From Pacificispira sp002696645 (GTDB taxonomy: Bacteria > Pseudomonadota > Alphaproteobacteria > UBA8366 > Aestuariispiraceae), in assembly GCF_048892425.1 (NCBI RefSeq), contig NZ_JBLZHU010000002.1, positions 558,001 to 622,000 of the forward strand: 64,000 nucleotides of DNA, written 5' to 3'. Every line of letters starts with the position of its first letter. Position 1 is the stretch's first letter. The position numbers and the translations under genes are program-made. This document shows positions 34,317 through 43,270 of the stretch, piece by piece. The notes under the pieces are model-generated. The model ran no database searches and was not told the DNA's origin. It worked only from the letters and a program-made list of their open reading frames with translations.

Positions 34317-34359
34317 TTGACTTCTCCGTTTCACGTAACATATAAAGTCACATGAAACG
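34317..34359 (+). promoter_or_regulatory. Promoter and operator of the Rrf2 gene, possibly leaderless
   Basis: A TTGACT -35 box (34317-34322) is followed after 18 bp by TATAAA (34341-34346), placing transcription start near the ATG at 34352. No ribosome site is visible, so the mRNA may be leaderless. CGTTTCACGT (34327-34336) and ACATGAAACG (34350-34359) form a 10-bp inverted repeat with one mismatch and a 13-bp spacer that covers the -10 box and start codon, suiting autorepression by the Rrf2 protein. Confidence 0.5.
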
Positions 34360-34816
34360 CAATAGCAAACTGTCAGGTGTTCTTCACGTCCTGCTGCACA
34401 TGGCCGAAGCAGATGGTCCGGTGACATCTGAAGCCATGGCGCGGGCAATGAACACGAACCCCGTCGTCATACGAAGGATATTGGCGGGATTGCGTGATCG
34501 CGGGTTTGTCCGGTCCGAGAAGGGGCATGGTGGCGGCTGGACAGTCGCCCGGCCACTTGCCGCAATCACCTTGGTTGATGTTTACGAAGCGCTCGAAAAG
34601 CCTGAACTCTTCGCCATGGGTAACCGGACAGAAGCGCCGGGATGCCTTGTCGAGCAGTCGGTGAATGCCGCGCTCAACGACGCTTTCCGCGACGCCAAGG
34701 CGCTGCTACTTGAGCGGTTTGGCGCGGTGACGCTGGCGCAACTCAGCGCTGATTTTCACGCTCGCATAGTGGCAAGCGGGATAACTATTGATCTGGAGAC
34801 CATTCATGCAACTTGA
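34352..34816 (+). CDS. Rrf2-family transcriptional regulator
   Basis: A 154-residue Rrf2-type winged-helix regulator. The N-terminal half has M-A-E-A-D-G-P-V-T-S-E-x-M-A and N-P-V-V-I-R-R-I-L-A-G-L-R, then G-H-G-G-G-W beta wing. Only one Cys (G-C-L-V-E-Q) is present rather than the three needed for an iron-sulfur cluster, so it belongs to the cluster-free YwnA-like group that senses by another means. It overlaps the flavoprotein gene by 11 nt, and the two form a regulator-enzyme pair. Confidence 0.87.
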   Translation: MKRNSKLSGVLHVLLHMAEADGPVTSEAMARAMNTNPVVIRRILAGLRDRGFVRSEKGHGGGWTVARPLAAITLVDVYEALEKPELFAMGNRTEAPGCLVEQSVNAALNDAFRDAKALLLERFGAVTLAQLSADFHARIVASGITIDLETIHAT

Positions 34817-35714
34817 TGCTATTGTCATAGGTGGAAGCTTTGCCGGGCTTTCCGCAGCCATTCATATCGCCCGAGCGCGACGATCCGTCTGCGTTATCGA
34901 TGCGGGCAATCCGCGCAACCGCTTCGCGGCGGAATCGCACGGCTTTTTCGGCCATGACGGCCATGATCCCCGCGTCATTATCAACTCGGCGCGGACACAA
35001 CTGCAACACTATCCGAGCGTTCAGATGATTGCCGGAGAAGCCGATGGCGCCCGTCCGGTGCCTGGCGGGTTCGAAGTCGCGGTGAGTAATTGCAAAACGC
35101 TCACGGCCTCCAAGTTGGTTCTTGCCTTTGGCGTTTCCGACGTGTTGCCAGACGTGCCTGGCCTTGCCGAGCGCTGGGGCAAGAGCGTGCTTCACTGTCC
35201 CTATTGCCACGGCTTCGAATTTGCTGGAAAGCGCCAGGGTGTTTTGTATTCGGCGCCGATGTCGGCACATCAAGCTCAACTCATCGCCGATTGGGGGCCG
35301 ACGACCCTTTATCTCAATGGCAATGAAATGCCCGACGAAGAGATACAGGCAAAGCTGGCGAAGCGTGAAGTCTTGATCGAGGCGGCGCGCATTGACGCGC
35401 TTAAGGGTGACAGTGGGGGGCTGTCCGCTCTGCTTCTTTCGGATGGGCGGGAGGCACTGATCGACGCGTTGTATCTCGTCCCAAATTCGCGCCTTAACAG
35501 CCATATCGCTGAACAGCTCGGCTGCGCTTTGGATGAAGGGCCATTGGGCACGATGATCCGCACGGATGAGAAGAAGCAGACAACAGTGGCCGGTGTCTAT
35601 GCCGCGGGCGATATTGCACGCGCCCCGCATAACGCAAGCTGGGCAGCGGCCGACGGCGTGACCGCCGGTGTTTTCCTGCACCAGTCGCTCGTGTTCGAGC
35701 CGCTCGCTGCTTGA
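34806..35714 (+). CDS. Thioredoxin-reductase-like FAD oxidoreductase
   Basis: A 302-residue pyridine nucleotide-disulfide oxidoreductase. The FAD motif G-G-S-F-A-G-L-S-A-A is near residue 8 and a redox pair C-P-Y-C at residues 131-134 is followed by H-G-F-E. A C-terminal G-V-Y-A-A-G-D-I-A motif binds FAD. The NADPH domain lacks the classic G-x-G-x-x-A run, so its electron donor may differ; this layout is common in ferredoxin-like or stand-alone TrxB relatives controlled by Rrf2 genes. The start at 34806 lies inside the end of the Rrf2 gene, favouring coupled translation. Confidence 0.85.
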   Translation: MQLDAIVIGGSFAGLSAAIHIARARRSVCVIDAGNPRNRFAAESHGFFGHDGHDPRVIINSARTQLQHYPSVQMIAGEADGARPVPGGFEVAVSNCKTLTASKLVLAFGVSDVLPDVPGLAERWGKSVLHCPYCHGFEFAGKRQGVLYSAPMSAHQAQLIADWGPTTLYLNGNEMPDEEIQAKLAKREVLIEAARIDALKGDSGGLSALLLSDGREALIDALYLVPNSRLNSHIAEQLGCALDEGPLGTMIRTDEKKQTTVAGVYAAGDIARAPHNASWAAADGVTAGVFLHQSLVFEPLAA

Positions 35715-35846
35715 ATATATGCGTTAGATCGAACAGGCGGTTGAAGCATGCAATTCTTTGCGGGATCAGATCCGCTCGCAGCGTCCTTTATGGCGCGTGT
35801 ATGCACGATTTTAAAGCGCCGCCGGCAGCTCGTACTTAACGTTTGA

Positions 35847-36428
35847 TCAAAATGTCGGAGGGGTGCAGGCGCTGACGATGATGCAGGGGGTGTTGCCTGG
35901 ATTGCGGAAACGGTGGGCCAGGCGGCTGTTGAACAGATAGGCGTCGCCTGTGTTCAGCAGCCGGGTTTCACTGCCAACTGTGATTTCGATTTGGCCGTCA
36001 ATGACGATGCCAGCCTCCTCTGCTTCGTGGCTGTATAATTCCGGGCCGGTATCGGCACCGGGTGGATAATGTTCATACAGCATTTGCAAGGCGCTGGTGC
36101 CAGCCCCGCCAACTTGTAAGAAGCTGATCGCCTTGGCGGCTTCTGGCGGGGCGCCGCGTTTGATCTCTGGATTGATTTCGCCAAGCTCGGCGCGCGTGAA
36201 ATGCCATTTCACGCCATCAGCCGGGGTCTCTTCAAAAAAAGCGCCCAGAGAGATTTTCAGGCCGGACAGGATCTTTTTCAGGGTTGCGACAGAGGGGCTG
36301 GTGCGGTTCTGTTCGATCATGGATATCATAGAGCCGGTAACGCCCGCCACTTGCGCCAGTTGCCGTTGCGAAAGGTCTTGGGCCTCGCGAAAGGCCTTCA
36401 ATCTTGCACCGATATCCACGTCACGCAC
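35847..36428 (-). CDS. XRE-family regulator with C-terminal cupin
   Basis: A 193-residue regulator: helix-turn-helix at about residues 8-62 (L-S-Q-R-Q-L-A-Q-V-A-G-V-T-G-S-M-I-S) followed by a cupin sensor domain at about 105-190. This architecture matches PuuR-type regulators of polyamine and GABA catabolism. The start is GTG after AAGGAGAG. It is divergent from gabT with a 149-bp gap, so it very likely controls that aminotransferase. Confidence 0.87.
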   Translation of the reverse strand: MRDVDIGARLKAFREAQDLSQRQLAQVAGVTGSMISMIEQNRTSPSVATLKKILSGLKISLGAFFEETPADGVKWHFTRAELGEINPEIKRGAPPEAAKAISFLQVGGAGTSALQMLYEHYPPGADTGPELYSHEAEEAGIVIDGQIEITVGSETRLLNTGDAYLFNSRLAHRFRNPGNTPCIIVSACTPPTF

Positions 36429-36577
36429 CCACTCTCTCCTTCTTGCATCCTGTCCCTAAGGTGATATTGCGGACGGACCGCCTCGGTGATAAATATATTG
36501 AGCAATTGTTATGCAATGTCGACTGTGAATTTCGACGCGGGGCATTCTAAACCCTCGAAACCCAAAGGAATGAAAGA

Positions 36578-37855
36578 ATGCAGAACAAGGATATTGAAGC
36601 GCGGCGTGTAGATGCAATTTCGCGCGGGGTCGGTGTGATGACACAGATCTATGCAGAGCGCGCGGAAAACTCAGAAATTTGGGATGCGGAGGGCAATCGC
36701 TATATCGATTTTGCATCTGGCATTGCGGTGCTGAATACCGGCCATCGTCACCCCAAGGTGATTGAGGCAGTAAAGGCGCAATTGGATCGTTTCACCCATA
36801 CCTGCCACCAGGTCGTCCCCTACGAGAATTATGTGACCCTGGCTGAGCGATTGAATGCGCTGGTGCCGTCGTCTGAACCGATGAAGACGATATTTGTCAC
36901 GACCGGGGCGGAAGCGCTGGAAAATTCCATCAAGATCGCGCGGGCCTCAACCGGACGGAATGCGGTGATCGCCTTTACCGGCGGGTTCCATGGCCGGACC
37001 TTTATGGGCATGGCTCTGACGGGCAAGGTCGCCCCTTACAAGCTGGGCTTTGGATCGATGCCCGCAGATGTATTCCATGCGCCATTTCCGGTTGAAATGC
37101 ATGGTGTGACCGAAGCGGATTCAATGGCGGCCCTGGATAAGTTGTTTAAGGCGGATGTTGATCCAAACCGGGTCGCAGCGATTGTGATTGAGCCAGTTCA
37201 AGGGGAAGGCGGCTTTTACGTGGCCCCGGTCAGCTTCATGAAAAGCCTGCGCGCCTTGTGTGACCAGCATGGCATTCTGTTGATTGTGGATGAGGTACAG
37301 ACCGGCTTTGCCCGGACCGGTAAAATGCTGGCGGTGGAGCATTATGGGATCGAGCCGGATATGGTGACCATGGCGAAAAGCCTGGCGGGTGGTTTCCCGC
37401 TGGCAGCCGTGACCGGCAAGGCGAAGATCATGGATGGCCCCGCACCGGGCGGTCTGGGTGGCACTTATGGCGGCAATCCGTTGGGCATCGCCGCGGCAAA
37501 TGCGGTTCTGGACGTGATTGACGAGGAAAAGCTGTGCGATCGCGCCAATTCGCTGGGCCAGCGTTTGAAACAGCGCCTGGAAAGCCTGCGGGACTCCGTG
37601 CCGGAAATTGTCGATATCCGGGGGCCTGGCTTTATGAATGCGGTTGAGTTCAATGATGTGAAGACCAACCTGCCCAGCGCCGATTTTGCCAATCGGGTTC
37701 GCGCCAAGGCATTGGAAAAGGGCCTGATCCTTCTGACTTGTGGTGTTCATGGCAATGTCATCCGCTTCCTGGCGCCGATCACAATTCAGGATACGGTTTT
37801 CAGTGAGGCCCTGAATATCCTGGAAGAGTCGATCAAAGAAGCCCGCGTTGCGTAA
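36578..37855 (+). CDS. gabT: 4-aminobutyrate aminotransferase
   Basis: A 425-residue class III PLP aminotransferase converting 4-aminobutyrate plus 2-oxoglutarate into succinate semialdehyde and glutamate. Hallmarks include F-A-S-G-I-A-V-L-N-T-G-H-R-H near residue 46, I-V-D-E-V-Q-T-G-F-A-R-T-G near residue 238 and the PLP lysine in M-A-K-S-L-A-G-G-F near residue 268. AAAGGA precedes the ATG. It is transcribed alone and ends at a strong terminator. A related omega-amino acid substrate is possible. Confidence 0.9.
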   Translation: MQNKDIEARRVDAISRGVGVMTQIYAERAENSEIWDAEGNRYIDFASGIAVLNTGHRHPKVIEAVKAQLDRFTHTCHQVVPYENYVTLAERLNALVPSSEPMKTIFVTTGAEALENSIKIARASTGRNAVIAFTGGFHGRTFMGMALTGKVAPYKLGFGSMPADVFHAPFPVEMHGVTEADSMAALDKLFKADVDPNRVAAIVIEPVQGEGGFYVAPVSFMKSLRALCDQHGILLIVDEVQTGFARTGKMLAVEHYGIEPDMVTMAKSLAGGFPLAAVTGKAKIMDGPAPGGLGGTYGGNPLGIAAANAVLDVIDEEKLCDRANSLGQRLKQRLESLRDSVPEIVDIRGPGFMNAVEFNDVKTNLPSADFANRVRAKALEKGLILLTCGVHGNVIRFLAPITIQDTVFSEALNILEESIKEARVA

Positions 37856-37866
37856 AGTTTGACGGC

Positions 37867-37920
37867 AAGGACCTGCAGCATCCATCCAATCGGATGTCTG
37901 CTGCAGGTCCTTTTCTTTTA
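37867..37920 (+). terminator. Rho-independent terminator of gabT
   Basis: A perfect 14-bp stem pairs AAGGACCTGCAGCA (37867-37880) with TGCTGCAGGTCCTT (37899-37912), with a further inner CATCC/GGATG stem (37883-37887 with 37892-37896), and TTTTCTTTT follows. This is the clearest terminator in the window. Confidence 0.9.
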
Positions 37921-37929
37921 CGTCCATTC

Positions 37930-37941
37930 TTCGATATCTAA
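37930..37941. promoter_or_regulatory. MarR operator copy 1, upstream of marR
   Basis: TTCGATATCTAA matches TTAGATATCTAA at 11 of 12 positions and lies 87 bp before the MarR-family gene. Identical palindromes occur at 39969 and 43272 in the same locus, suggesting autoregulation. Confidence 0.55.
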
Positions 37942-38027
37942 GCTTGTTTCGCCGCAAAAGTGTATGATACTGAGCTTATGGGCCTTTTTGCGACTCGCGC
38001 GGTAGAAACAGGAAAACTGGAAACATT

Positions 38028-38576
38028 ATGACCGATGATATCGACGCGGCAGCGGCGCTGAAAGCAGGTGTCACCCCGGGGGGCGAGGCGGAGCATCTGG
38101 CCCAGGATCGTATGGCGCATCTGGTACGATATGTGGCGCGTGGCGTGACGCGATCCCTGCAATTGCGTCTAACGGATCATGGGGTGCAGTTTGGTGGCTG
38201 GGTTTTCCTGCGCATCTTATGGGAACAGGATGGATTGTCCCAACGGGAACTCAGTCAACGCGCGGGTCTGATGGAACCCACCACCCATACGGCCTTGCGT
38301 AAATTGGAAGCGCTGGGCTATCTGACACGTAAACATCCCCCCGGAGATCGAAAGCGGTTGCTGGTATACCTGACCCAGGAAGGCAGGGATGCCCGCAAAC
38401 TTTTGCAACCCCTGGCGGAGGATGTGAATGAAACCTCTTTGCGGGGGTTGAGCGAACAGCAAATTGCAGATTTGCGCGCTGCGCTTCTGGTGATGGCGCG
38501 CAATCTGGATGAAGACGAGGCCGCTGCCTTGCGCGACGGCGTCTCCGTCCCAGCCACCCGCAGCCACGCTGTTTAG
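38028..38576 (+). CDS. MarR-family transcriptional regulator
   Basis: A 182-residue winged-helix regulator of the MarR type. The DNA-binding core runs from about residue 65 (L-S-Q-R-E-L-S-Q-R-A-G-L-M-E-P-T recognition region) through the wing P-P-G-D-R-K-R-L-L-V-Y-L-T near residue 104. It sits convergent to the Rieske oxygenase gene, and the three TTAGATATCTAA-like palindromes around the phthalate-type cluster are the probable binding sites. The effector is presumably an aromatic acid; this is inferred. Confidence 0.88.
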   Translation: MTDDIDAAAALKAGVTPGGEAEHLAQDRMAHLVRYVARGVTRSLQLRLTDHGVQFGGWVFLRILWEQDGLSQRELSQRAGLMEPTTHTALRKLEALGYLTRKHPPGDRKRLLVYLTQEGRDARKLLQPLAEDVNETSLRGLSEQQIADLRAALLVMARNLDEDEAAALRDGVSVPATRSHAV

Positions 38577-38622
38577 ACGGCGTTTGGCGCCTTCCTTTTT
38601 GACGAGGGGGCGGCTCTGTTTT

Positions 38623-38644
38623 CTCCCTCCCCTCAAGGAGGGAG
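38623..38644. terminator. Hairpin between convergent marR and oxygenase genes
   Basis: CTCCCTCC (38623-38630) pairs with GGAGGGAG (38637-38644) across a 6-nt loop, between the two convergent stop codons. No long T-run follows in either direction, so its strength is uncertain. Confidence 0.45.
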
Positions 38645-38668
38645 GGGTAAAATATGAAATCTCGGACT

Positions 38669-39943
38669 TTATTCGGCGGCTTGGCTTTCCCGGGCGACCT
38701 TGGTGCGCCAATCGACCTCTTTGGGTATGACCTCCTGATAGGATTGGACGCCTTGCAGGGTGGCACCGACGCCAAAGGCTTCGCCGGTTTCGGCCATGAC
38801 TTTGGCGGCATCGACCATCAGGCGACGGAATTCCACAATTGCCATGTCGGAAGCCCCCAGAATGTCCTTGCTGCGATCCACAATGGGACCCATGCCGACC
38901 CACATCGCGATGTCCTGATTGGGAATACCGGGAATGCCGGTGAAGCTATCATCGCCGCGCATTGCGTCGCGGTCCTGCAGGAAATTGTTATCCAATGTGC
39001 GGATCGGGGACCAGTCAGGATTTAAATCCACCCCTGGAACCGCATGGCAGAAGCGTCGCCATTCGTCGGTCGGGGTGCAGGTTTCCGGATTGCCCCAGGC
39101 GATGAAGTAAAACATCGTCGTCGTATCATCGACCGGCACATTCACGCTGGCGACATTGTAAATATTGTTGGGTGGAATAAGGGAAACAAAGGGGGCCAGA
39201 TATTCCGTGACCCGAATGTAATTGTGGGTGGCGGCATTCTTGATGGGCCGACGAATGGCCGCATAGTGAAAGCCATAGGGCGTCCGTTCGATCTGGAGTT
39301 TTGGAGATTTGTCGGTCGAGGGACGATACCAGCTTTTATCATCCGCTTCCGCGCCACCGACCCGCGCTGGTTTCATATCAGAATAATGCAGAGAGGAGGA
39401 ATGAGCGGAATCGATCTGTCCTTCCTGAATTTGCGCCCAATTACAGGGGATCTTGATTTTCAGAATGCTGACCTGTGCAGATTTATCGGCCGCGAAGGGG
39501 GGCGGTTCAAAGGCAGGCATGGCGTCGCGGGGCCCCAGATAAGCCCAGACGAATCCCCCGCTCTCTTCCACCGGGAAGGCCTCATGCTTTACCTTTGTCT
39601 TCAGGGCGCTTTCAGGCGGCTCCGACGCCATCTCCTGGACGGTGCCTTCCACATCGATTTTCCAGCCGTGATACAGGCAGCGCAGGCCACAGTCTTCATT
39701 GCGACCCAGCGCCAGCAATGCACCGCGATGCGGACAATGCCCGTCCAGAACCCCCAACCGACCGTCGCTGTCCCGAAAGGCGACATATTCCCGACCCAGG
39801 ATGCGCAGCCGCACAGGCGCGCCATCTGGCTCTGCAACTTCTTCAGACATGCAAACAGGAACCCAATGGCGGCGCATCAACTGTCCCATCGGGGCGTCAT
39901 TTTCGACCCGACACAGCAGATCATTTTCTTCTGATGTTAGCAT
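38669..39943 (-). CDS. Rieske ring-hydroxylating oxygenase, phthalate 4,5-dioxygenase type
   Basis: A 424-residue oxygenase component. The Rieske cluster ligands are C-P-H-R-G (near residue 69) and C-L-Y-H-G-W (near residue 90). The catalytic mononuclear iron site reads E-G-Q-I-D-S-A-H-S-S-S-L-H near residue 180, with His-His and a bridging Asp. It would add O2 to an aromatic acid to give a cis-dihydrodiol. GGAGG precedes the ATG. The reductase, dihydrodiol dehydrogenase and decarboxylase genes are divergent, 155 bp away, and complete a phthalate-type pathway to protocatechuate. Confidence 0.87.
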   Translation of the reverse strand: MLTSEENDLLCRVENDAPMGQLMRRHWVPVCMSEEVAEPDGAPVRLRILGREYVAFRDSDGRLGVLDGHCPHRGALLALGRNEDCGLRCLYHGWKIDVEGTVQEMASEPPESALKTKVKHEAFPVEESGGFVWAYLGPRDAMPAFEPPPFAADKSAQVSILKIKIPCNWAQIQEGQIDSAHSSSLHYSDMKPARVGGAEADDKSWYRPSTDKSPKLQIERTPYGFHYAAIRRPIKNAATHNYIRVTEYLAPFVSLIPPNNIYNVASVNVPVDDTTTMFYFIAWGNPETCTPTDEWRRFCHAVPGVDLNPDWSPIRTLDNNFLQDRDAMRGDDSFTGIPGIPNQDIAMWVGMGPIVDRSKDILGASDMAIVEFRRLMVDAAKVMAETGEAFGVGATLQGVQSYQEVIPKEVDWRTKVARESQAAE

Positions 39944-39968
39944 CTAGTGTCCTCCAAATTTTTTATTA

Positions 39969-39980
39969 TTAGATATCTAA
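39969..39980. promoter_or_regulatory. MarR operator copy 2 in the divergent oxygenase/reductase promoter
   Basis: A perfect TTAGATATCTAA palindrome in the 155-bp gap between the Rieske oxygenase (minus) and reductase (plus) genes, 26 bp from the oxygenase start. Binding here would repress both transcripts. Confidence 0.65.
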
Positions 39981-40098
39981 GAAAAACTAGCGCAATCGAG
40001 TCTTTCCGTCTAGAGTGTTTCTAAGAGATGAGGAAACGCATCACCCAAAATGAGGTGATACGCCATAAAAACAAATAGTTACGGATGGGCGTTCTGGC

Positions 40099-41034
40099 AT
40101 GATGGATTTGGTGATCCGCGGCAAACGGGAAATTGCCGAGGGCATTTGGGAATTTGAACTGACCGCTGCGGATGGGTCAGGCCTGCCGCCTTTTACGGCG
40201 GGCGGGCATCTGTCGTTGGAAACACCCAGCAAGGCGATGCGGCATTATTCGCTGAGCAATATCCCCACAGAACATCACCGTTATGTCATCGCGGTAAAAC
40301 ATGAGCCAGACAGTCGGGGCGGGTCCCGGTCGATGGTTGAAGAGACCGAGATTGGTTCCACGTTGAAGGTAGATCAGCCAGGCAACGACTTTCCCCTGGT
40401 GGACGCACCAAACTATTTGCTGATTGCGGGCGGGATCGGCATCACCCCAATCCTGTCTATGGCGCGCCAGTTGAGTGCCGAGGGAAAACCGTTTCAGGTG
40501 ATCTATTGCACACGTTCCGCACATCAGGCGGCTTATCTGGACGTGCTGCATTCTGATGAGATTACCGGGGAGGTGATCATTCATCATGATATGGGTGACC
40601 TGGATCAGGTCTATGACTTCTGGGATCATTTTGAGCGTCCATCGAACACGCATATCTATTGCTGTGGTCCGAAGCCCTTGATGGAAGAAGTGCGCGGCAT
40701 GACCGGGCATTGGCCGGAATCTGCGGTTCACTTCGAAGATTTCAAACCGGTCGAAGTTGTGCGCGCCGATGATGTGGCCTTTCAGGTTCATCTGTCCAAA
40801 TCCGGCAAGACCCTGACCGTGCCGGCAGACCGCACGATCCTTGAGACAGTGCGAGAGGCTGGCGTGTCTGCCGTCAGTTCCTGCGAAAGTGGCACCTGCG
40901 GTACCTGCAAGACACGCTACAGCGCCGGGACAGTTGATCATCGCGACATGGTTTTGATGCCTGAGGAAAAATCATCCTGCATCATGATTTGCGTATCCAG
41001 GGCCAAAGAAGGGGACCTGACCCTTGACCTGTGA
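40099..41034 (+). CDS. Phthalate-dioxygenase-type reductase
   Basis: A 311-residue PDR/VanB-family reductase with FMN-binding domain (R-H-Y-S-L-S-N near residue 49), NAD domain (I-A-G-G-I-G-I-T-P-I near residue 112, C-C-G-P near residue 191) and a C-terminal plant-type 2Fe-2S domain. The cluster ligands are in C-E-S-G-T-C-G-T-C near residue 262 with a later Cys near residue 294. It passes electrons from NADH to the Rieske oxygenase encoded divergently. ATG at 40102 is an equally good start. The end overlaps the next gene by 11 nt. Confidence 0.9.
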   Translation: MMDLVIRGKREIAEGIWEFELTAADGSGLPPFTAGGHLSLETPSKAMRHYSLSNIPTEHHRYVIAVKHEPDSRGGSRSMVEETEIGSTLKVDQPGNDFPLVDAPNYLLIAGGIGITPILSMARQLSAEGKPFQVIYCTRSAHQAAYLDVLHSDEITGEVIIHHDMGDLDQVYDFWDHFERPSNTHIYCCGPKPLMEEVRGMTGHWPESAVHFEDFKPVEVVRADDVAFQVHLSKSGKTLTVPADRTILETVREAGVSAVSSCESGTCGTCKTRYSAGTVDHRDMVLMPEEKSSCIMICVSRAKEGDLTLDL

Positions 41035-42229
41035 TCCACCGATCCGGCTGGGCGTGGCGGGTCTGGGCCGCGCCTTTATGCTGATGCTGCCCAGCTTTGA
41101 AAATGATCCCAGGGTGGAATTGGCCGCCTGTGCGGCCCCTCGGGAATCGTCACGCACTGCATTTGTGCAGCGCTTTGGCGGGGCTGCCTATGACAGTGTT
41201 GAGGCCTTGTGTGGAGACCCGACACTGGATGCGATCTATATCGCAACCCCGCACCAGATGCATCGCACCCACGCCACTTGCGCGGTTATGGCGGGTAAAC
41301 ATGTGCTGCTCGACAAGCCGTTATGCGTCACTCTGGAAGATGGGGAGGCGATTGCCCAGGCAGCAGAGCGTGCCGGAAAGATTGTCATTGTCGGGCCCAG
41401 CCACAGCTTCGACGCGCCGGTCCTGAAGGCGCGCGCTTTGATTGACAGCGGCAGCCTGGGTCAGGTGCGCATGGTGCATGCGTTGAATTACACGGATTTT
41501 CTGTATCGCCCCCGCCGACCGGAAGAACTGATGACATCGGAAGGGGGCGGCGTGATCTTCAGTCAGGGCGTGCACCAGATTGATATTGTGCGCTTATTGG
41601 CAGGCGGCATGGTCTCCACCGTGCGGGCGACAACCGGACAATGGGATGATAAACGACCCACCGAATGCGCTTATTCCGCCCATTTGACTTTTGCGCAAGG
41701 GGCGTTTGCCAGTTTGACCTATTCCGGTTTTGCCCATTTCAACAGTGATGAATTCTGTGACTGGATTGGGGAATTGGGCCATGACACCGATCCCACGGCC
41801 TATGGCAAGGCGCGCAAGGCGTTGCAATCGGTCCAAACGCCCCAGGATGAAATCCGTCTGAAAACAGAGCGCACTTTTGGGGCCTCTCCAGACCCGGCTG
41901 TTCCGGCCCATAATGAACATTTCGGAACGATTTTGGTCAGTTGCGACGGGGCCGATTTGCGTCTGACCCCTGATGGAGTTTGGGTCTATGGGCATACACA
42001 GAGTGACTTCTTATCAACCCCTTTGGATGCCATCCCCCGCAAGGGTGTGATGGAGTCTCTGGTTGCTGCGGTTCGGCAATCACAGAGCCCGATCCAGGAT
42101 GCCAGATGGGGGCTTGCCAGCCTGGAAGTGTGTCATGGGATACTGCAATCATCAGAAGCTGGCACAGATATTCGCATGCACCATCAGGTTCCCGTGCGCC
42201 GCACAGAAGAGAGGAAAAATCAGATATGA
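41024..42229 (+). CDS. Dihydrodiol dehydrogenase of the Gfo/Idh/MocA family
   Basis: A 401-residue Gfo/Idh/MocA dehydrogenase. G-V-A-G-L-G-R-A-F near residue 9 is the NAD motif and L-D-K-P-L near residue 99 the catalytic Lys context. In phthalate loci the same family supplies the 4,5-dihydro-4,5-dihydroxyphthalate dehydrogenase (Pht4), and the gene order supports that role here. The start is TTG at 41024 with AAGGGGA upstream, giving an 11-nt overlap with the reductase gene. It overlaps the decarboxylase start by 4 nt. Confidence 0.83.
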   Translation: MTCDPPIRLGVAGLGRAFMLMLPSFENDPRVELAACAAPRESSRTAFVQRFGGAAYDSVEALCGDPTLDAIYIATPHQMHRTHATCAVMAGKHVLLDKPLCVTLEDGEAIAQAAERAGKIVIVGPSHSFDAPVLKARALIDSGSLGQVRMVHALNYTDFLYRPRRPEELMTSEGGGVIFSQGVHQIDIVRLLAGGMVSTVRATTGQWDDKRPTECAYSAHLTFAQGAFASLTYSGFAHFNSDEFCDWIGELGHDTDPTAYGKARKALQSVQTPQDEIRLKTERTFGASPDPAVPAHNEHFGTILVSCDGADLRLTPDGVWVYGHTQSDFLSTPLDAIPRKGVMESLVAAVRQSQSPIQDARWGLASLEVCHGILQSSEAGTDIRMHHQVPVRRTEERKNQI

Positions 42230-43218
42230 GTAAACTACAGCTGTCCATCGCGATGGGGGATTATGACCGAACCCGTGCGATTTACGACGGGCGCGTGCAG
42301 ATCGATGGTGTTGATCCTGTCTGCATGTTGCAGGTTCCAGAAGAAATGTTCTTCCGTGCCTTTCGGCATCAGGCCTATGATGCGTCGGAAATCTCTTTTT
42401 CCTCCTATGTTGTCAGCCTGACGCGGCCCGACCCCCATTACATCGCCATTCCGGTGTTCCTTTCGCGGGCCTTCCGTCATACGTCGATCTATATCAATAC
42501 GACCAAGGGCATTAAGACGCCGAAGGATCTGATCGGTAAGCGCATCGGAATCGCGGAATATCAATTGACCGCCAATGTCTGGGTACGCGCGATTCTGGAG
42601 GATGAATACGGTGTAAAACCCTCTGACGTCCAATGGGTGCGGGGTGGCATGGATACAGCGGGTCGCCCGGAGAAACTGAAAATTGACCTGCCCGCAGATG
42701 TAAAGCTGGAGCAGGCGCCTGAGGGGGCGACCCTGAACCATATGTTGGCGGAAGGGGAGATCGATGCCTTCGTCGGTCCCCGTTGGCCGCGCAGCTTTAA
42801 CGAAGGCGACCCCCGTGTTGGGCGCTTGTTTGAAGATACTGTTGGGGTCGCGGAAGAGTACTACAAGCGCACACAGCTGTTCCCGATCATGCATTTACTG
42901 GGATTGCGCCGATCCTTGGTCGAAGACCATCCCTGGCTTCCGGGGGCGTTCCAGAAGGCCTTTACCCAGGCAAAGGCGCTGTCGCAATCGGCCTTGGATG
43001 ATACATCCGCGACTAAGGTAACCATGCCGTTCGTGGAAGATACGCTGCAACGGGCCAGGGCACTAATAGGCCCGGATTTCTGGTCTTACGGCACCGCGTC
43101 AAACTACAAGGTTTTGGACTATTTCCTGGAGCAACATCACCGCCAGGGCTTGTCACCAAGGCGTGTGACGGTCGAAGAGTTGTTTCATCCATCAACCTAC
43201 GAGGCCTACAGTTTGTAG
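42226..43218 (+). CDS. 4,5-dihydroxyphthalate decarboxylase-like protein
   Basis: A 330-residue protein of the 4,5-dihydroxyphthalate decarboxylase family, which adopts a periplasmic-binding-protein type II fold but stays cytoplasmic (no signal peptide here). The start L-Q-L-S-I-A-M-G-D-Y-D-R-T-R and D-G-V-D-P-V are typical. It would yield protocatechuate from 4,5-dihydroxyphthalate. ATG at 42226 overlaps the dehydrogenase stop (ATGA). No ring-cleavage enzyme for protocatechuate lies in the window. Confidence 0.85.
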   Translation: MSKLQLSIAMGDYDRTRAIYDGRVQIDGVDPVCMLQVPEEMFFRAFRHQAYDASEISFSSYVVSLTRPDPHYIAIPVFLSRAFRHTSIYINTTKGIKTPKDLIGKRIGIAEYQLTANVWVRAILEDEYGVKPSDVQWVRGGMDTAGRPEKLKIDLPADVKLEQAPEGATLNHMLAEGEIDAFVGPRWPRSFNEGDPRVGRLFEDTVGVAEEYYKRTQLFPIMHLLGLRRSLVEDHPWLPGAFQKAFTQAKALSQSALDDTSATKVTMPFVEDTLQRARALIGPDFWSYGTASNYKVLDYFLEQHHRQGLSPRRVTVEELFHPSTYEAYSL

Positions 43219-43270
43219 GGGGAGGCGTTTGGTAAATTGACAGGCCTAAAAAAGCCAGCCTACAGTAATA

